A stretch of DNA of 64,000 nt, taken from Dermatophilus congolensis. GTDB taxonomy: Bacteria > Actinomycetota > Actinomycetes > Actinomycetales > Dermatophilaceae. Below the pieces are notes generated by a model. It worked only from the letters and a program-made list of their open reading frames with translations. It had not been told where the DNA came from and did not search any database. Positions 60,438 through 64,000 of this stretch are shown one piece after another. The stretch covers positions 1,488,001 through 1,552,000 of the forward strand of contig NZ_UFYA01000001.1 of assembly GCF_900447215.1 (NCBI RefSeq). Reading direction: 5' to 3'. Each line of letters starts with the position of its first letter. Position 1 is the first letter of the stretch. Made by a program: the position numbers and the translations under genes.

Positions 60438-60510
60438 CAGGGCAGGAGGGACTCGAACCCCCAACCGCCGGTTTTGGAGACCGGTGCTCTACCAATTGAG
60501 CCACTGCCCT
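60438..60510 (-). tRNA. trnW: tRNA-Trp (CCA)
   Basis: The 73-base gene folds as a cloverleaf. The acceptor stem is AGGGCAG/CTGCCCT with discriminator G, the D arm GCTCAATTGGTAGAGC, the anticodon loop CTCCAAA with anticodon CCA, and the T arm GGGTTCGAGTCCC. The 3' CCA is not encoded. Its place before secE-nusG is conserved in actinobacteria. Confidence 0.97.
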
Positions 60511-60557
60511 ACGGATGAAATCCGAGCGGAAACCGCAACGACTGCATCCGGGAACCG

Positions 60558-60587
60558 AGCTTACGCCAACGGAACCTTGGAGTCCAA
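60558..60587 (-). promoter_or_regulatory. Promoter of tRNA-Trp (and perhaps secE-nusG)
   Basis: On the minus strand TTGGAC (60582-60587), an 18-base spacer and TAAGCT (60558-60563) match a housekeeping sigma promoter, about 47 bases before the mature tRNA 5' end. Confidence 0.6.
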
Positions 60588-60668
60588 GTCACCCATGAAC
60601 TCTCCCCACCGCAACTACCCCATCGCAATAGACACAATCCGCCACGCACCCAATGGCACGATAAAACC

Positions 60669-61712
60669 GTGACCTCTCCTCGATCTCTAACAGCCCTACC
60701 CAAAACCCACCTACACCTGCACTTTACCGGCTCAATGAGATTCGACACCCTCCTAGACCTCGCAGCCAAACACGGCATCCGACTCCCCCGGGCCCTGACA
60801 AACACCTGGCCACCACAATTGGCCGACACAGAAGGCCGCGGCTGGTTCAGATTCCAACGCCTCTACGAAGCAGCCCGCGCCTGCATCACAACCGAAAGCG
60901 ATATCCGCCGCGTCCTACATGAAGCAGCCGAAGACGACGCCGCCGAAGGATCACGCAGACTTGAGCTTCAAGTTGACCCCACTGGCTACGCCACACACCT
61001 CGGAGGGATCACCCCCGCCCTCGAAATAATCCTCGACGAAGCACGCAAAGCCCACACAGAACTCGGTATCGAAATCGGCGTCATCGTTGCAGCCAGCCGC
61101 ACCCGACACCCACTAGACGCAAGAGCTCTGGCACGCCTCGCCGCCCGATACGCCGGCGACGGCCCCGGGCAGGTCATCGGTTTCGGCCTATCGAACGACG
61201 AGCGTCGCGGCGAAACAAGCGAATTTGCTCCCGCATTTCGTATCGCCGCCCGCGCAGGACTCACCCTGGTACCACACGGAGGAGAACTCCTAGGCCCAGA
61301 CCACCTCGCCCACATCCTCGATTCACTCCACCCGCATCGCTTCGGCCATGGCGTTCGAGCAGCTGAAGACCCCCACCTACTCCAACGCGCCATCGATAAA
61401 GGAGTCGGATTCGAAATCTGCCCCGGAAGCAACGTAGCCCTCGGCGTATACAACAACACCGCCGCCCTCCCCCTAAGAACGCTCTATGAAGCAGGTGCAC
61501 ACATCGCCCTAGGCGCCGACGATCCACTCCTTTTCGGAAGCCGTCTCGCAGCCCAATACGAAATAGCACGCAACCACCACGGCTTCACAGACAAAGAACT
61601 CGCAGAACTCGCACGCCGATCTGTCTACGCCTCAACCGCCTCCACCAGCAGCAAAACCCGCATGCTCACTGACATCAACAACTGGATCAACACACCTGCC
61701 GAAACACCATGA
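60669..61712 (+). CDS. add: Adenosine deaminase-family enzyme
   Basis: This metal-dependent amidohydrolase deaminates adenosine (or adenine) in purine salvage. The metal pair is in HLHLHFTGSM (H16, H18). VPHGGELLGPDHL carries the third His and catalytic Glu, FGHGVRA the proton-shuttle His, and GADDPLLFGS the last Asp ligands. Length (347) is normal. The GTG start at 60669 has no Shine-Dalgarno, so it may be leaderless. It is one of very few plus-strand genes in this half and has A/C-rich codons. Adenine deaminase activity cannot be excluded. Confidence 0.9.
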   Translation: MTSPRSLTALPKTHLHLHFTGSMRFDTLLDLAAKHGIRLPRALTNTWPPQLADTEGRGWFRFQRLYEAARACITTESDIRRVLHEAAEDDAAEGSRRLELQVDPTGYATHLGGITPALEIILDEARKAHTELGIEIGVIVAASRTRHPLDARALARLAARYAGDGPGQVIGFGLSNDERRGETSEFAPAFRIAARAGLTLVPHGGELLGPDHLAHILDSLHPHRFGHGVRAAEDPHLLQRAIDKGVGFEICPGSNVALGVYNNTAALPLRTLYEAGAHIALGADDPLLFGSRLAAQYEIARNHHGFTDKELAELARRSVYASTASTSSKTRMLTDINNWINTPAETP

Positions 61713-61719
61713 ACCACAC

Positions 61720-61754
61720 AAAAGTGCCGCCACACCTCGCGTGACGACACTTTT
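61720..61754 (-). terminator. Terminator of murB
   Basis: AAAAGTG and CACTTTT close an imperfect stem. On the minus-strand RNA its two mismatches become G-U pairs, giving about 12 bp and a U4 end, 12 bases after the murB stop. It lies between convergent genes, and on the plus strand the stem is weaker. Confidence 0.65.
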
Positions 61755-61765
61755 AACACCAAAGA

Positions 61766-62854
61766 TCAGAGTGACAACCCCACCATCACTGGCTCATTCA
61801 CCAAACAAACACCAAAAACATCCAAAACTCCATCTCGAATCGCACGTGCCAACTCGATCACATCAGCAGCACAAGCCGAACCACGATTCGTTAACGCCAA
61901 CGTGTGCTTTGTCGACAAAGCAGCCGGCCCTGGCATACCGAACCCCTTACCAAAACCAGCACGATCAATCAGCCACGCAGCGCTGGACTTCACACACCCA
62001 TCACCAGCAGGAAAACGCGGTGGACGCACACCCGCCCCCAGACGATCCCCAACCCGGTGCTCCAACTGCTCAAACTCTTCTGCAGTCAGGATCGGATTAG
62101 TGAAAAAGCTCCCACAACTCCATGTGTCGTGATCTGCTTCATCCACAACCATTCCGCGCAGACCCCGCTGACTCAACACTGCAGCCCGAGCATCTGCCAA
62201 CGGCACCCGCTCCCCCATCGAAACATTCAAAGCATCCGCCAACGCCTGATAGGCCACCGGCGAAGACAAATCAGCCAACGCCAACTGGAATGTCACGTCC
62301 AACACCACAAACCGAGGTGCACCATCATGCGACTGCGCCTTGAACATCGAATGCCGATAGCCAAAACCACAATCGACGTTCGCAAAGCTACGAACCTCAC
62401 CCCGTAGGCGATCCCACGTTCGCACCCGCGCCAACGTCTGCGACACATCCTGGCCATAAGCCCCCACGTTCTGCACCGGAGTCGCGCCCGCCAAGCCAGG
62501 AATACCCGACAAAGCCTCTACACCAGCCCACCCAGAATCCACAGCCTGGGCCACAAAACCATCCCAGGACTCCCCTGCAGACACCTCAACGAGCACACCC
62601 CCACACTCGCTGGACTCCTTCACACGAACACCACGGTTCGCCACCTGCACCACTGTGCCCGGAAAGCCTTCATCTGAAACCAGAAGATTGGAACCTCCCG
62701 AAACAACCAGCAGCGGCTCACCTGCCTCATCAACCTCACGCACAGCCGCAATCAACTCATCCGAGGACTCCGCCGTAACAACACGATCAGCTGGTCCGCC
62801 CACCCGCATCGTCGTCAACGAAGCCAGCGCAACGCCTTCCTTAACCTTCACCAC
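61766..62854 (-). CDS. murB: UDP-N-acetylenolpyruvoylglucosamine reductase
   Basis: MurB makes UDP-N-acetylmuramate for peptidoglycan. The FAD-binding half has TTMRVGGPADRVV and VVSGGSNLLVSDEGFPG. GLAGATPVQNVGAYGQDVSQ, GYRHSMFK and the catalytic Ser in SCGSFFTNP follow; 362 residues. It starts with GTG 62854, 39 bases after the HadB-like gene, and is probably co-transcribed with the dehydratase genes. G/T-rich codons match the local strand skew. Confidence 0.96.
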   Translation of the reverse strand: MVKVKEGVALASLTTMRVGGPADRVVTAESSDELIAAVREVDEAGEPLLVVSGGSNLLVSDEGFPGTVVQVANRGVRVKESSECGGVLVEVSAGESWDGFVAQAVDSGWAGVEALSGIPGLAGATPVQNVGAYGQDVSQTLARVRTWDRLRGEVRSFANVDCGFGYRHSMFKAQSHDGAPRFVVLDVTFQLALADLSSPVAYQALADALNVSMGERVPLADARAAVLSQRGLRGMVVDEADHDTWSCGSFFTNPILTAEEFEQLEHRVGDRLGAGVRPPRFPAGDGCVKSSAAWLIDRAGFGKGFGMPGPAALSTKHTLALTNRGSACAADVIELARAIRDGVLDVFGVCLVNEPVMVGLSL

Positions 62855-62893
62855 ACAACACCCTTCACAATCACAACGACAAAAGGAGCCATC

Positions 62894-63319
62894 TCACACG
62901 AACACGACCGTTACTCGAACATTCCCCAACACTTTGCGGTTATCAACCGACGCCGAAAGCTCTACAACAACCGATCGCGCCTGCTCATCAACAGACTTGA
63001 CGACACCAGCAACACCCACCTGCACCGAACCCGCATAGGGAACCGGCACTACATCAGTGAACTTCGCTCTATACGCAGAGACAAAACCGCTCGCACCAAC
63101 CCAATCCTCTACCAGCGAAGAGGCCGAGCCCATCGTGAACATTCCATGCGCAATTACGCCCGGAAGCCCTACCTCACGAGCATACGAATCATCCCAATGA
63201 ATTCTGTTCCTGTCGCCGCTGACCGCGGCATACGCCACTACGTCTTCACGCGAAAAAGACACCACCCGTCCAGGCAATTCGTCCCCTACACGCACCGACT
63301 CAAACAACACGCCACTCAT
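62894..63319 (-). CDS. MaoC-like dehydratase subunit (HadB-like)
   Basis: This is a hot-dog fold (R)-hydratase/dehydratase. The hydratase-2 motif has D36, N38, I40 and H41 in GDRNRIHWDDSYAREVGLPG, so this is the catalytic partner; 141 residues. The start overlaps the upstream subunit's stop (TGATG). The rpmG-hadA-hadB-murB-trnW-secE order copies mycobacteria, where HadAB dehydrates 3-hydroxyacyl-ACP. Mycolate synthesis here is unproven, so the substrate remains open. Confidence 0.85.
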   Translation of the reverse strand: MSGVLFESVRVGDELPGRVVSFSREDVVAYAAVSGDRNRIHWDDSYAREVGLPGVIAHGMFTMGSASSLVEDWVGASGFVSAYRAKFTDVVPVPYAGSVQVGVAGVVKSVDEQARSVVVELSASVDNRKVLGNVRVTVVFV

Positions 63320-63780
63320 CAGGAGTCCCCTTCAACCTCATCGGCACGCACGACGATCATCGACCACACCGATGCCAACCGAACACCGTCAGCTCCGGAT
63401 AGATCTGTACGCGTTGTCAACATGGTGTTACCGCGTACTTCACGTACACGCTCAATCAACAACTCAGCTGACAACACGTCACCTGCCACAATTGGGCGCA
63501 CTATCTCAATGCGTTCCTCTCCGTGAACGACACGCTGAAAGTCAATCCCCACCTGCGGATCCCCCCACAGCAGCCATTCGCTCTGCTGCGCAACCGTTGC
63601 CACAAAAGTCACAGGCGCCACCAGGTCCTCAAAACCTGCCGACCGTGCAGCCTGCACATCAAAATGCACAGAAGCAGACGCCCCCACCACCCGAGCAAAA
63701 GCCCGCACATGCTCACGCCCCACCTCAAACGGAGCAGCAGATGGCCAAGACCGTCCCTCCAACGCAGCAAGAGAACTCAT
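63319..63780 (-). CDS. MaoC N-terminal-like dehydratase subunit (HadA-like)
   Basis: The 153-residue hot-dog protein has an N-terminal MSSLAALEGRSWPSAAPFEV and VGREHVRAFARVVG helix. It lacks the catalytic D-x-x-x-x-H motif, as expected of the HadA partner subunit. ATG 63780 has AAGG upstream; the frame is open to 63819. It is coupled to the HadB-like gene by a one-base overlap. Confidence 0.85.
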   Translation of the reverse strand: MSSLAALEGRSWPSAAPFEVGREHVRAFARVVGASASVHFDVQAARSAGFEDLVAPVTFVATVAQQSEWLLWGDPQVGIDFQRVVHGEERIEIVRPIVAGDVLSAELLIERVREVRGNTMLTTRTDLSGADGVRLASVWSMIVVRADEVEGDS

Positions 63781-63843
63781 ACCCGCCACCTTATGTGAAC
63801 CACTCGCATCGAAAACCACGCCTCCCCCCGGAACTCCAACACA

Positions 63844-63877
63844 AAGAGGCTGTCAACCATATGGTTGACAGCCTCTT
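63844..63877 (-). terminator. 34-bp perfect palindrome between rpmG and the HadA-like gene
   Basis: AAGAGGCTGTCAACCAT is followed directly by its own complement, so the hairpin has no spacer. It lies 24 bases after the rpmG stop. Confidence 0.7.
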
Positions 63878-63900
63878 CAGAAACTTTCACAGACAGGAAA

Positions 63901-64000
63901 TCAACGAGTTTCCTTGTGAGCCGTGTGTCGCCTGCAGTTACCGCAGTACTTCGACAAAGCAATACGATCAGGATCGTTTCGCTTGTTCTTTTTAGTGATG
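63901..64000 (-). CDS. rpmG: 50S ribosomal protein L33 (partial, 5' end outside the window)
   Basis: Only the last 32 codons are present. They read [20 protein letters not shown] and end [12 protein letters not shown], which is the L33 C-terminus. The CxxC pair (CGNC) shows the zinc-binding form. It precedes the HadA-like gene as in mycobacteria. Confidence 0.9.
   Translation of the reverse strand, partial: ITKKNKRNDPDRIALSKYCGNCRRHTAHKETR

Noticed and set aside
1-64000. CRISPR arrays, insertion sequences, integrase or prophage genes, toxin-antitoxin pairs
   Set aside because: No regularly spaced direct repeats, transposase motifs, phage genes or small two-gene toxin modules were seen.

Overview
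The window is chromosomal DNA of a high-to-moderate GC Gram-positive actinobacterium. The evidence is the unbroken actinobacterial order rpmG-hadA-hadB-murB-add-trnW-secE-nusG-rplK-rplA-rplJ-rplL-rpoB-rpoC-rpsL-rpsG-fusA-tuf, then the S10, spc and alpha clusters, truA and rplM-rpsI-glmM. Other support is a NusG with a long acidic N-terminus, a zinc-type S14, frequent GTG starts, and RpoB and RpsL with actinobacterial-style sequence. The order Micrococcales, perhaps a Dermatophilaceae relative, is my best guess; that placement is inference only.

Layout. Positions 1-6.7 kb are accessory: a secreted-protein ORF broken by a frameshift at the left edge, a DHA2 drug/H+ antiporter, RecQ, a secreted orphan protein, an FAD monooxygenase and a secreted chymotrypsin-fold protease. 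Positions 7.5-15 kb are housekeeping: YchF, RmuC, an orphan membrane protein, a GNAT acetyltransferase, IspH, exonuclease VII (xseA/xseB) and a DUF4245 protein. Positions 15-19.4 kb hold a four-gene sugar ABC importer in the order of mycobacterial lpqY-sugA-sugB-sugC. Two tandem beta-carbonic anhydrases follow at 19.7-21.2 kb, then glmM, rpsI and rplM, a winged-helix regulator on the opposite strand, and truA.

From 25.8 to 60.4 kb nearly everything is on the minus strand and makes the translation and transcription core: alpha operon (rpsM-rpsK-rpsD-rpoA-rplQ), infA, map, adk, secY, spc, S10, tuf-fusA-rpsG-rpsL, rpoC-rpoB, rplL-rplJ, rplA-rplK, nusG and secE. tRNA-Trp, an adenosine deaminase-family enzyme (plus strand), murB, a HadAB-like dehydratase pair and the end of rpmG close the window.

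Regulatory layer. Operon boundaries carry long, often perfect hairpins (up to 27 bp) that mostly lack U-tracts. The rplJ leader has a classical attenuator with a U7 tail. The rpsM leader, at the place where rpmJ is normally found, can fold into a multi-arm junction with a possible loop-to-RBS pseudoknot and is the best candidate here for an undescribed element. A 23-nt element is shared by the rpsJ and rpsL leaders with one mismatch. Base composition flips from G/T-rich to A/C-rich on the plus strand, independent of gene direction, at about 22.7-24.2 kb. No rRNA genes, CRISPR arrays, insertion sequences or prophage genes were seen.
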